NCBI RefSeq assembly: GCF_963678635.1 | Contig: NC_087069.1 | Location: forward strand, 27,082,303-27,146,302 | Length of the DNA: 64,000 nucleotides | Direction: 5' to 3' | DNA from: Symsagittifera roscoffensis | Taxonomy: Eukaryota; Xenacoelomorpha; Acoela; Convolutidae | Part shown: piece by piece, positions 1-10,731 of the stretch | How the letters are laid out: every line of letters begins with the position of its first letter | Numbering within the stretch: position 1 is the first letter of the stretch | Program-made: the position numbers and the translations under genes | Notes under the pieces: model-generated | What the model saw: the letters and a program-made list of their open reading frames with translations, nothing else | Database searches by the model: none | Told to the model about the DNA's origin: nothing

Positions 1-80
1 AGGAACTCAGATGGAGACCAGCACACGAAAGTAGGGGTCGTCACGGGACTTTTTTCCGAGCCCTCTACGATATCCACATA

Positions 81-554
81 TCAGCTTTCTCCGTAAAATT
101 GTGTTGGTCCCACATTTCTTCTAAGTCGGGTTGCAGAACTCGTCTGAGTGGCAATAGGAGGCGTCTCCTCTGGTGTGCTGTCCAGCACAATTGGATCTGA
201 TGCGGAACCGGCTGATGATAGTCCTGGAAGGCTGCTGGAATGGATCGCGACCCACGGTCCGTTGGGTACTTCTTCACCTGTAAAACTCAAATCGACGTTA
301 TTGTAAAGTTCCTGCTTAATTAGGGCATTGTTATTTGAAATATCCTCAAATATCTTGTCGATTAAACCGTCCCACGAGTTAAGATTTAGTGAAGTAGGCG
401 AGGAAGATGAACCTGACGATTTCTGCGGAGATTCCGGAATAACAATGACTTCTGTCGAAGGAATCGTGATAGTCTGCGTGGATGTCGGGCTTCCACAAGT
501 CGAGTCCACACATGTCTTCTTCTTCTGGGGAATCCCCACGAATCGAGTCCCCAT
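81..554 (-). pseudogene. C-terminal tail of the left Gypsy polyprotein (relic)
   Basis: A 157-codon open frame rich in Ser, Thr, Pro and acidic residues, lying downstream of the integrase relic in minus-strand order, where Gypsy polyproteins carry a variable tail. It has no recognisable domain and begins at an arbitrary start within decayed sequence. It could also be a fragment of a different frame; the call rests on position only. Confidence 0.4.
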
Positions 555-1555
555 AGGGGGAGATGATGTCCTCTTTCCGGCTAAACTTGGAAAGCATCAA
601 CTATCGGTACCCTTTGGTTGAGTATTAACAAGGATCATCAAAGGGCTCGGAAGTATTTACCTTTGATTGCTAGACCAGATTTGCGTAAAATGTGTCCTTT
701 TTCCAAACTGATAGTGTGGTCCGAGGAATTAAAAATTGCCTCTTCGACGGGATTAAAATACGGGTCTCCATTTTTCCAGTTGGTCTTTTTCCTAAAAAAG
801 ATTACCTCCGGTGGTCAATTTTGCGAGAGTAGCCTGTTTGCGACGGGAGGTCGGGATTGGGGTTGTCCGGCTTCCGTGGGAGATCTTGGCCAGCGGGATG
901 TCCGAGTCTGAAGAGAAGTCCATGACTGCATCCTCGTATCCGTGCTCTGCTCCATCGTGTAACTCCCAATTCTTTGCCCGACGGTCTGACTTGATTGATT
1001 TTCCTTGATCTAAACGATTATCAATGGAGATCAAGTTTTTCAATCTGGTGCTAGCAGTGCGATTGACGTGTGTTTTGAATGGGGGTACATCCGATGGACG
1101 GTTGTAGAGTAATCCGTTGGTTCCAAATAATTTTTTGGAATGAAGAAACTAAAGTCAACTTAGGTAATTCGTATGACATGGCGAGAAATTTGGATTATAC
1201 AGTATATACAAGAGTTTCAACGGGTCCATATGATCTATGATTACTACTGTACAATAAATAATCTCTATGTTATACTTTTCGCAAAAGTTTTTAAAATCGA
1301 TCGTTCAGAAATAATCGTTCAGAAAGGAAATAAGTGAAATTGCAGACGTGTTGTTAATTACCTTCGCCGACGGAAATTTGGTAAAGTGATCTATGCACAG
1401 AAGGATATGTTTCTTCGGTCCCCAAAAAGCGTTCGAAATACCAGCGAAAATAGCAGATCTAAATGATCTAAATTTATCTCTTCGTTAGCGAAAGACAAGT
1501 CCGGTAGGTTGCTCACATGATCCGATCCCAACAAAATCTTAAGTTCTAACCGGCT

Positions 1556-1680
1556 TCAGAACATTGCTTACTTAATTTGCCGTGGTGGTATACTTCCCTG
1601 TAAATATGCGGCCACCAGATAAATTCTGCCATGAACTTCATGCCAAACTGGCCTGGATGGGACTCATGCGACATCGTTCT
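1556..1680 (-). pseudogene. Integrase zinc-binding (HHCC) relic
   Basis: The minus strand reads a segment containing HPGQFGMKF and WWPHIYREVYHHGK, the hallmark of the retroviral-type integrase N-terminal zinc-binding domain. Further downstream (about 1460-1500) it continues into LPDLSFANEEINLD, corresponding to the start of the catalytic core. Stops interrupt the core. A matching IWRPHIYREV segment occurs at 61.1 kb. Confidence 0.75.
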
Positions 1681-2489
1681 GAATGCGCTTAGGGTCCCAG
1701 CTGGCACTACTATTTTGTTGTGGGTGTCCTGTCTTAAATGTTGTTAATAAGTCCCATAAAATTTTGTCGTCCTTGGTCATAATTTGAAGTAACTTTTTGG
1801 AGCAATGATTTTCCGGTATAATTGGAGAGGAAAGTAAAGATAAGTTTGCTATGTAATGTTTCACTAAGGTCGAGTGGTCGTTATTCAGTAGATTGTGTTT
1901 TAATTTCAATGCAATATTGTTTTCTTCTGGGGCAATTACTAGAGGATTTGAAAACTTCGGATATGTCGTACTCGATTTCAATCTCGCATTTCAATCTTTT
2001 TGGTAAAAAATTTTCGTTAAGCATTATGAAATGTAAAAGTGATTTATCCAAAAATGAAATGCTTTTGTAGTTAAAATTTGAATTATCTAACGGGCGAAAG
2101 TTTGATATACAATTTTCCGACCTGATGTGCGAATAATTTCAAACTTTGATCGACTTGGCAATAAAAGAGATAATAGCAGCAACAACTCCAACCTTAAATG
2201 AAGCTAAAGAACTGTCGGAGCGGTTGCGACCAATCATATCTCGAATTACTCGTTTCCGACGGCAGATAAGATTTTACAATTGAATTTACAGCGACAGACG
2301 TCGTTTTACGTTCACTCTTTTTACAAGCGTAAAATCTGGCGAATTCGTTGAAATGTTGTAAGCTTTGTCAATAGAAGCAACGACAAATTCTAATCGTAGT
2401 GAGAAAGTGGTAAGGCTTTGCCAGAGGGTAATCTAGATAGCAGTCTCGTAAAACCCATATCTTTACCCGGAAATTGAGATATTTTAAAT

Positions 2490-2700
2490 TTGAAGAGTAA
2501 CAGTCTTTTTACCCAACGGGTTAATGGGCTAAGAATTGGTTTGTTGCTGTGGTGTGCCAAAAGTGTAGAAAAGAGTGCCTTGTGGTCTGTACTAACTTCG
2601 AATTCAGAGCCATATATAAAATTTCTGAACTTTTCGCATGCCCAAACTAGGCCTAGCAGTTTGAGTTGCTTAAAAATGTTTTATTTCGTGGTTGCTTAAA
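2490..2700 (-). pseudogene. RNase H relic of the left Gypsy element
   Basis: The minus strand reads LVWACEKFRNFIYGSEFEV followed by STDHKALFSTLLAHHSNK and SPLTRWV, the classical RT-RNase H segment of Gypsy elements (TDHKAL motif). It lies between the RT relic and the integrase relic in the expected order. The frame does not stay open beyond this segment. Confidence 0.8.
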
Positions 2701-3417
2701 AATCTCGAGGCAAACGCTATCGGTTTTGCTCTTTCCCTTGGAACGGTTCAACTGTAACCCCTAGGCCGTTATGTGAGCATCTGTTTTCAATCTTTTTTTT
2801 GATGTCAAATTGACTATTCTCGGTAACTTTTACAATTTTGGGTTTTAGCTTTTCGAATGCAGTGGAAAGACTGTTATTCCGTTGGCACAATGACTTTTTG
2901 TCAAGTAAAAGCTGTAATGGGGAGCTTAGGATAGGTAGATTTGGAGGGAATTTAATATATTGGTTAATCGAACCGAAGAATGAACGAAATTCGGAAATAT
3001 TTTTTGAGTTTGGGAGGTTTTTATAGCATCGGCTTTTTTCCTACCAATGGTCTTACTCCGCTTCAAAAATTTTTAACCCGAGCCATTCTATCATCTCCTG
3101 GAAAAATGCGCAATTCTCCTTTTTACTGCCATATTATTTTTGTCTAAAGATTACTGATTTCTTTGTAAGAAAGCTTTAAGTTCTACAATAGTTCCCTTAA
3201 AAGCAATTAGTATATAATCTATGTAACATTTTGTGAATCCGGTTAAAAATCTGTAAGCACCAGTAGAATCTCCTCATACTAAACTAAAACTGCATTGCTT
3301 ACTTGTCCTTTCCCACAACTGAAGTTGACTATACCCATTCTTTAGATCGCGATCACTAAACCAGATCTGCCCGTCGGTCTTCTCTAAGAATTATAAGGCT
3401 TCATTATCAATCAGTTC

Positions 3418-3537
3418 GTGGATACTGAGCATCTGGTTTTTATTTTAAAAAATCTGATCGTTCACTAGTTTTGAATCGTGGATACTGAGCATCTGGTATT
3501 TATTTTAAAAAATCTGATCGGTCACTAGTTTTGAGTT
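3418..3537. repeat. 60-bp tandem duplication
   Basis: Two adjacent 60-bp copies beginning GTGGATACTGAGCATCTGG (3418 and 3478), differing at a few positions. They fall inside the RT relic, so the duplication happened in already non-coding sequence or contributed to inactivation. Confidence 0.9.
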
Positions 3538-3959
3538 TCATTGAGCCATCTTTATTTCTAGATATAACTATTGGACTTATGAAGCAGTCTCCGTCGCATT
3601 TCACCAGTTTTTCAATGTGGCCTTCTTTTTCCATCCTTTTTAGTTACTCGTTTACTCGTTTACTCGTTTGAAAAACTCACTAGGCTGGCCGAAACTAAAA
3701 GTATATTCATATTTACAAAATTTTCCCACCCGAATCCTATGCTCAATAATTTATTCGCTTCCATTCCGTTTTGGTCGTAAATCGTCTTCACGCTCAAAAC
3801 TGATCAGTCGTCGTCGTCGCTTTGACCGTTTTCGTTTCAGGCGTTAATCACTCCACATGTTTCTTGGTTTTCGCTCCAGGAATCTTCCGAAGAGACCTAT
3901 TTACAATTTTTGGTATTGACAGAGTCATTTACAATATTTACAGATAGTCTTTTGTTCTT

Positions 3960-4250
3960 CGACGTGCATAATTTTGCAAAATGGCTTTTATTATACAATT
4001 TTTACAAATGTAACCTCTGTCAGGACAGACCTTTAGATGTGCATTAGTAAAAGGATTTCCGCATTTCATGCATTTTTTCGATATTCAAGCTTGGTTCTTT
4101 TTTGACATGGTTGTTTCCGTTGATTGATTCGAAGCTTGGTTCGTTGGTCGCTTTCGCCATATTCGTTAAATTCTGGTGGTTGAAGTAGCCCTTTTCATCT
4201 ACTAGGGCCGGGCTCGAAGCTTCCGTTGGGCTGATGGTTGACCACACTAG
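3960..4250 (-). pseudogene. gag-type zinc knuckle relic
   Basis: The minus strand reads KCMKCGNPFTNAHLKVCP then DRGYICKNC, a CxxC...C...CxxC zinc-knuckle arrangement like that preceding the protease in many Gypsy polyproteins. Upstream (4044-4247) is a 67-codon open frame in another frame. The KVCP...CKNC pair recurs at 63.65-63.77 kb on the same strand, tying the two edge elements together. Confidence 0.65.
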
Positions 4251-4499
4251 TTTTTTTTTGGGTCTCGCTATTCTTCATATTGCAAATAAATACGTCTCTA
4301 ATCCACTCTGCTTCATCAGATTCTCCGAAGTTGCACGTGCTAGCTAGATCCGTCAATGCTCCCCAGAACTGTTCAAAAAATTCTCTTTCTCTTTGTTTTC
4401 GACTTAAAAGTTTGTTTCGCTCAAATGCGACGTTTGGGGGTTTATTAAAATCAATACCCTTTTCCCACTCGAGTCGAGATTTTTCACCTAATTTGAAGC

Positions 4500-4685
4500 A
4501 AGATTAGAGCGGTTTGAGCGGTTTTTTTTAGACAATTACGCTCAAAATCTTTCTTCAAAATGAGCGGTTTTAGCGGTTTTTGAACGGTTTATCTAAAAAA
4601 ACCGCTCAAAAACCGCGCAAGATTTGAACGGTTTTGAGCGGTTTAACTAAAAAAACCGCTCAAAAACCGCGCAAGATTTAATAAT
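4500..4685. repeat. GAGCGGTTT/AAACCGCTC interspersed repeats
   Basis: Dense copies of GAGCGGTTT and its complement AAACCGCTC in both orientations, giving many local hairpins. The same motif fills 5133-5337, and isolated copies appear elsewhere (for example near 33180). No coding potential. Confidence 0.85.
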
Positions 4686-4692
4686 AAAAAGT

Positions 4693-4763
4693 CGACCACA
4701 GAGGGATTTGAACCCCCAATCTTCTGATTCGAAGTCAGACGCCTTATCCGTTGTGTCGCGGCG
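4693..4763 (-). tRNA. tRNA-Arg(UCG)-like sequence, probably a pseudogene or SINE head
   Basis: The minus strand holds a clear 3' two-thirds of a tRNA-Arg: an anticodon stem TCTGA/TCAGA around loop CTTCGAA (anticodon TCG), a T arm with loop TTCAAAT, and an acceptor 3' strand TGTGGTC plus discriminator G. B-box GGTTCAAATCC is intact. The 5' part (acceptor strand CGCCGCG, then ACACAACGG) is about 2 nt short and lacks the normal TGG at the A box and a pairing D stem. A T-rich run follows the 3' end. This suggests a damaged gene or tRNA-derived repeat, and it is surrounded by repeats. Confidence 0.6.
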
Positions 4764-4919
4764 CTGAAAGTAGTGTCGCGCAGCGAAGCCAATATATATT
4801 ACCCACCACAATGAATACTGAATACTCTGCATTCTAATTCATGCTTTTGAAATTCCTGTGACAGTGATACGTACCTCAGACCACAGGTATCCATAGTACT
4901 GTGCATCGTATCCGTCTAT

Positions 4920-5132
4920 ATAATCTTGGTCGCACCGTCTCCGCTTCGGTCTGCAAAGACGCGCCGTCTCCACCTCGGTCGCGAAAGTCTTGAAAGTGCA
5001 CATTTTGGTCGCGCTGACCAAACGGTCGCGCCGTTGTCTTTGGAGTCGCGCGGTTTCAGACTTGGTCGCGAAAGTCGCGCCTTAGTTTTTCGGTCGCGAA
5101 AGTATGGACATGAGTCTGGGACCTCGACCCGG
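4920..5132. repeat. GTCGCGAAAGTC-type repeat, ends in CTCGACCCGGG
   Basis: Repeated GGTCGCGAAAGTC phrases and GGTCGCGC variants, ending with GGGACCTCGACCCGGG. The same vocabulary occurs at 31.96-32.54 kb and 52.44-52.97 kb, and an isolated CTCGACCCGGG at 50.87 kb. Locally GC-rich against an AT-rich background. Confidence 0.8.
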
Positions 5133-5352
5133 GAAGACCGCTCAAAAACCGCTCAAATCTTGCTTGAAAAACCGTTCAAAAATCACCGCAAGAAATGAGC
5201 GGTTTTTGAGAGGTTTTTGAGAGGTTTTTTAAGCAAGATTTGAGCGGTTTGAGCGGTGTTTCCAAAAAAACGCCCAAACCGCTCAAATCTTACTGGAAAA
5301 CCGCTCAAACCGCTCAAATCTTGAGCGGTTTTTGAGTGGGATCTCGACCCGG
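5133..5352. repeat. ACCGCTCAAA array bounded by CTCGACCCGGG
   Basis: An array of ACCGCTCAAA/TTTGAGCGGT in both orientations, bracketed by two direct copies of CTCGACCCGGG (about 5121-5131 and 5342-5352). The bracket suggests a discrete mobile or amplified unit. Confidence 0.75.
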
Positions 5353-6470
5353 GCATCAAACATCTCTGATAAAGACTAAACACATCGATTTAGAGATGTA
5401 AAAAGGCACTGAAACCATCAAAGACACATTAAAACACATATATGATTTCTTCGAATACAGACCACTTTTATCTTTTTTGTTAATATGAGATTCATCCAAG
5501 TTACAACTCTTAATTGAATTTTTAAAAATCAACTATACGAACTGATTACAAAAATAACTGTGTACCTAATCTAGTGAAATTAAACAGAAAAAATGTGATT
5601 CGAAAATTTTTGCTTTGCCCCTATCATCAACTTGCATTTACCTAATTATCTCATTATATTGAATTGCAGGTTTGACGTTGAGATTCATTCTCATGATTTC
5701 GTTTGTTTGTACATGAAGTCAATTACTACGTACATAACCGAAAATGAGAAGATGTGAAAGAGTATTCAATTACATGTCTTGATTCTGAGAAATTCTTACC
5801 TCTAAGAAACTGTGTAAACTGACTAAATTTAATGCAATTTTTAGCAACCATCGATCGTGATAAATCTATTCTAATTGAATCTATCGCTTCACATTTCATC
5901 CTCAACAGTGGTGTCCAGACCAACTCAAACCAATTCAACACCAATTCAAACAAGTGGTATTAGTTCATAGTAACTTTTGAAACCTGAGTCTGCCGCAGGA
6001 CTACTTTTTTTTACTTTGCACAACTTTGTGGAGCAAAGTTTTTCCTGACTAAGCAAAGTTTTTCCTCGCTCATTCAGATGCAAAAATCATTTTTGACAGA
6101 TACCCATTATCGGTTTTGCGTCAATTCTTAGATGGACAGGCAAAAAGTTCTGATTTGGCACAATTAGTCCTGTATCCTGTTAGCAATTCGATCTCAATCG
6201 TATAGGATCAGTAATTCGATATATTATGGTTGAACTGGCGCAAATTTACCGTGAGCAGTTGTACAATCGAGAACTCGTTTTGGACTACTCAAGTTTTTGC
6301 CACCCAATATTCTATGCCTGGGATATCAGAGAGGTTGCCGAACTTCGATAATTACTAAACCCTGGTGACTTTTGAACGAACCTAAGACCCAATCAGATTC
6401 TCTGCAAATATTCGAAATTTAATAAAAACAGGTAAGTTGAAAGATTTGGTCTGATAGGGGCCTGGAAAAC
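5353..6470. other. No recognisable feature
   Basis: AT-rich sequence with short open frames only and nothing recognisable. A small direct repeat of AGCAAAGTTTTTCCT occurs near 6032-6067. Confidence 0.5.
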
Positions 6471-7150
6471 CTACCAATGGAAGACGATTTGTGTGGCAGA
6501 AAAATGGAAAATGTGACTTTAGTTCTTCTGCGGACTGCAAATTTCATCAAAATTGCAAGAAAAAGAAGGAAGACAACCCTTTCTAGCGAGATAATGGAGA
6601 AAGACTCGAAAAAAGATTTCTGGAACCTGTGCGATTCAATTTTTTTGAAAATGAAACTTCAGACAAATACCAAATGATCAAGCTATGGATCATAACGCAA
6701 AAAAGTGTGTACAATTAAAACCCAACAAGTGTCTTTCAGAGTGGACCGTCTACATCACAGGTTGAAACACTTTAACTTGACTTGGCATCGAAACCCATGC
6801 AAATGTATCAAAGACATGATTATCATCTTCCAGACAAAACGGATTGTCTATGGGACACTAAGTGAGAAAAACAAAAACGTACACTGCCAATCAACTCTTT
6901 TGCTGCAGGCAAATGTTATTCGTCATAATAGTAAACTGAAGCTCGAAACGACAAATTTAAGGATTGGCCGGTTGAAAACTTTCGAAGAAACAAAAGATCG
7001 AAAAAAAAAACAAAAAAATTAATCATTTTATGATCCATTGGATTTCTACGGGCGTAAAATAGCAAGCTTTGAACATGTTTCTCATTCCATGACGTAAAGG
7101 ATCAAGATTTTGAATATACTGATGAAAGTAATTAGTTATTTAAAGATATT
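6471..7150 (+). pseudogene. Possible retroelement-derived remnant upstream of RNase H relic
   Basis: Contains two short open frames (6477-6677 and 6705-7022) without recognisable domains. One plus-strand frame near 6490-6570 has spaced Cys and His (NGKCDFSS, DCKFHQNC), which could be a degenerate zinc-finger-like segment. Its position just 5' of a plus-strand RT/RNase H relic suggests it is part of the same dead element. This is inference only. Confidence 0.3.
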
Positions 7151-7199
7151 GAAAAAGAGATCTGCTTAAAACGAGTTTACCATCTTACTCACTGACCAC

Positions 7200-7445
7200 A
7201 GAAGTGGCAAGGACCATGAATGATTTCAAACATGCAATTTGTGGGTTTCTTTCAGAAAAAAAACCTTGTGATGTATGTTCCTGAAAATGTATCGCCAGCT
7301 GAGCGCAACTACTGCGAAATTAAATTAGACATACTAGCAGTCATGTTCTTGGTGACACGGTGAAAGCGTTTCGAGCGAAAATCCACCATGCAAACCGATC
7401 ACAACCCCGTGATTTTTTCTTTACGGGAGACAGAGCGATACCAAG
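7200..7445 (+). pseudogene. LTR-retroelement RT/RNase H relic, copy 1 (most ancestral)
   Basis: The plus strand reads VGFFQKKNLVMYVPENV, SPAERNYCEIKLDILAVMF and, after one in-frame TGA, TMQTDHNPVIFSL. This is the connection/RNase H segment of Gypsy-type pol (the xxAExNYxxxExExLA and TDHxPL motifs). It is the least altered copy: later copies carry NNCEFKLDTLA here. It sits immediately before the 33-bp minisatellite and is the non-repetitive part of the amplified unit. Confidence 0.75.
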
Positions 7446-8239
7446 AAAAACATTTAATAGAACAACTGGATCTACTAATGTGCTGATGAGATTCAACTAT
7501 ATATGAGCTGTGTAAGAGGAGATGTTCCGAGCAAATGTTCTAAGCAAAGAGGAGATGTTCCAATCAATTGTTCTAAGCAAAGAAGAACTATTCTAAGGAA
7601 ATGATCTAAGCAAAGAGAAGATGTTCTAAGCAAAGGTTTTACGCAAAGAGCAGATGTTCTAAGCAAATGTTCTAAGCAAAGAAGAACTATTCTAAGCAAA
7701 TGATCTAAGCAAAGAGAAGATGTTCTAAGCAAATGTTCTAAGTAAAGAGGAGATGTTCTAAGAAAATGTTCTAAGTAAAAAAAAAGATGTTCTGAAGAAA
7801 TGTTCTAAGCAAAGAGGAGATGTTCTAAGCAAATGTTCTAAGCAAAGAGAAGATGTTCTAAGCAAAGAGGAGACGTTCTAAGCAAATGCTCTAAGCAAAA
7901 AGGAGATGATCTAAGCAAATAATCTTAGCAAAGAGGAGATGTTCTAAGCAAAGATTCTAAGCAAAGAGAGGATATTCTAAGCAAATGTTCTACGCAAAGA
8001 GATGATGTTCCAAGCAAATGTTCAAAGCAAAGAGGAAACGTTCTAAGTAAATCTTCTAAACAAAGAGGAGATGTTCAAAGCAATTTTCTAAGCAAAGAGG
8101 AAATGTTCTAAGCAAATATTCTAAGCAAAGAGGAAATGTTCTAAACAAATGTTCTAAGCAAAAAGGAGATGTTCTAAGCGAATTTTCTAAGTAAAAAGAG
8201 ATCTGCTTAGAACGAGTTGTACCATCTTACTCACTGACC

Positions 8240-8490
8240 ACAGAAGTGGCAGTGACCATGGATGATTTCACACCTGCAATTTGTGGGTTTCTTTCAGAAA
8301 AAAACCCTTGTGATGTATGTTCCTGAAAATGTATCGCCAGCTGAGCGCAACAACTGCGAATTTAAATTAGACACACTAGCAGTCATGTTCTTGGTGACAC
8401 TGTGAAAGCGTTTCGAGCGAAAATCCACCATGCAAACCGATCACAACCCCGTGATTTTTTCTTTACGGGAGACAGAGCGATACCAAGAAA
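8240..8490 (+). pseudogene. RNase H relic, copy 2
   Basis: Near-duplicate of the relic at 7200-7445 with shared changes (AERNNCEFKLDTLA). It forms the spacer of the first complete 2241-bp higher-order unit and carries the same stop before the TDHNP motif. Confidence 0.8.
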
Positions 8491-10480
8491 AACATTTAAT
8501 AGAACAACTGGATCTACTAATGTGCTGATGAGATTCAACTATATATGAGCTGTGTAAGAGGAGATGTTCCGAGCAAATGTTCTAAGCAAAGAGGAGATGT
8601 TCCAATCAATTGTTCTAAGCAAAGAAGAACTATTCTAAGGAAATGATCTAAGCAAAGAGAAGATGTTCTAAGCAAAGGTTTTACGCAAAGAGCAGATGTT
8701 CTAAGCAAATGTTCTAAGCAAAGAAGAACTATTCTAAGCAAATGATCTAAGTAAAGAGAAGATGTTCTAAGCAAATGTTCTAAGTAAAGAGGAGATGTTC
8801 TAAGAAAATGTTCTAAGCAAAGAAGAACTATTCTAAGCAAATGATCTAAGCAAAGAGAAGATGTTCTAAGCAAATGTTCTAAGTAAAGAGGAGATGTTCT
8901 AAGAAAATGTTCTAAGTAAAAAAAAGATGTTCTGAAGTAATGTTCTAAGCAAAGAGGAGATGTTCTAAGCAAATGTTCTAAGCAAAGAGGAGATGTTCTA
9001 AGCAAAGAGGAGACGTTCTAAGCAAATGCTCTAAGCAAAAAGGAGATGATCTAAGCAAATGTTCTTAGCAAAGAGGAGATGTTATAAGCAAAGATTCTAA
9101 GCAAAGAGAGGATGTTCTAAGCAAATGTTCTACGCAAAGAGATGATATTCCAAGCAAATGTTCAAAGCAAAGAGGAAACGTTCTAAGTAAATCTTCTAAA
9201 CAAAGAGGAGATGTTCAAAGCAATTTTTCTAAGCAAAGAGGAAATGTTCTAAGCAAATATTCTAAGCAAAGAGGAAATGTTCTAAACAAATGTTCTAAGC
9301 AAAAAGGAGATGTTCTAAGCGAATTTTCTAAGTAAAAAGGAGATGTTCTGAGCAAATTTTCTAAGAAAAGAGGAGATGTTCTAAGCAAATGCTCTATGCA
9401 AAGAGAAGATGTTCTAAGCAATTGTTCTAAGCAAAGATGAGATGATCTTAGCAAATATTCTAAGCAAAGAGGAGATGTTCTAAGCAAATGTTCTAAGCAA
9501 AGAGGAAATGTTCTAAGCAAATGTTCTAAGCAAAGAGGAAATGATCTAAACAAATGTTCTAAGCAAAAAAGAGATTTTTAAAGCGAATTTTCTAATTAAA
9601 AAGGAGATGTTCTAAGCGAATTTTCTAAGTAAAAAGGAGGGAGATGTTCTGAGCAAATGCTCTATGCAAAGAGAAGATGTTCTAAGCAATTGTTCTAAGC
9701 AAAGAGGAGATGATCTTAGCAAATATTCTAAGCAAAGAGGAGATGTTCTGAGCAAATGTTCTAAGCAAAGAGGAAATGTTCTAAGTAAATGTTCTAAGCA
9801 AAGAGGAAATGTTCTAAACAAATGTTCTAAGCAAAAAGGAGATGTTATGAGCGAATTTTCTAAGTAAAAAGGAGATGTTCTGAGCAAATTTTTTAAGCAA
9901 AGAGAAGATGTTCTAAGCAAATTTTCTAAGCAAAGAAGAGTTGTTCTAAGCAAAGAGGAGATATTCAAAGCAAAAGTTCTAATCAAAAAGAAGATGTTTT
10001 AAGCGAATTTTCTAAGTAAAAAGGAGATGTTCTGAGCAAATTTTCTAAGAAAAGAGGAGATGCTCTAAGCAAATGCTCTATGCAAAGAGAAGATGTTCTA
10101 AGCAATTGTTCTAAGCAAAGAGGAGATGATCTTAGCAAATATTCCAAGCAAAGAGGAGATGTTCTGAGCAAATGTTCTAAGCAAAGAGGAAATGTTCTAA
10201 GTAAATGTTCTAAGCAAAGAGGAAATGTTCTAAACAAATGTTCTAAGCAAAAAGGAAATGTTCTGAGCGAATTTTCTAAGTAAAAAGGAGATGTTCTGAG
10301 CAAATTTTCTAAGCAAAGAGAAGATGTTCTAAGCAAATTTTCTAAGCAAAGAAGAGTTGTTCTAAGCAAAGAGGAGATATTCAAAGCAAACGTTCTAATC
10401 AAAAAGGAGATGTTCTAAGCGAATTTTCTAAGTAAAAAGAGATCTGCTTAGAACGAGTTGTACCATCTTACTCACTGACC

Positions 10481-10731
10481 ACAGAAGTGGCAGTGACCAT
10501 GGATGATTTCACACCTGCAATTTGTGGGTTTCTTTCAGAAAAAAACCCTTGTGATGTATGTTCCTGAAAATGTATCGCCAGCTGAGCGCAACAACTGCGA
10601 ATTTAAATTAGACACACTAGCAGTCATGTTCTTGGTGACACTGTGAAAGCGTTTCGAGCGAAAATCCACCATGCAAACCGATCACAACCCCGTGATTTTT
10701 TCTTTACGGGAGACAGAGCGATACCAAGAAA
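10481..10731 (+). pseudogene. RNase H relic, copy 3
   Basis: Displaced exactly 2241 bp from copy 2 and apparently identical to it over the spacer, indicating recent amplification or homogenisation. Confidence 0.8.

Larger units (their letters stand above)
1..4250 (-). mobile_element. Decayed Gypsy-class LTR retrotransposon, truncated by window edge
   Basis: Reading the minus strand from high to low coordinates, the domains appear in Gypsy pol order: a gag-type zinc knuckle near 3960-4080, an RT relic near 3050-3420, an RNase H relic near 2490-2700, an integrase zinc-binding relic near 1560-1680, and a Ser/acidic tail at 81-554. Frames are broken many times by stops and indels, so no product is expected. 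The same zinc knuckle and integrase motifs recur on the minus strand at 61-64 kb, so both window edges hold the same family. No LTR was identified. Whether it is 17.6/297-like or another Gypsy clade cannot be decided by eye. Confidence 0.8.

Noticed and set aside
6477-7022. Two plus-strand frames upstream of the RNase H relic as host genes
   Set aside because: No domain or splice structure; position suggests decayed retroelement sequence, noted only at low confidence.
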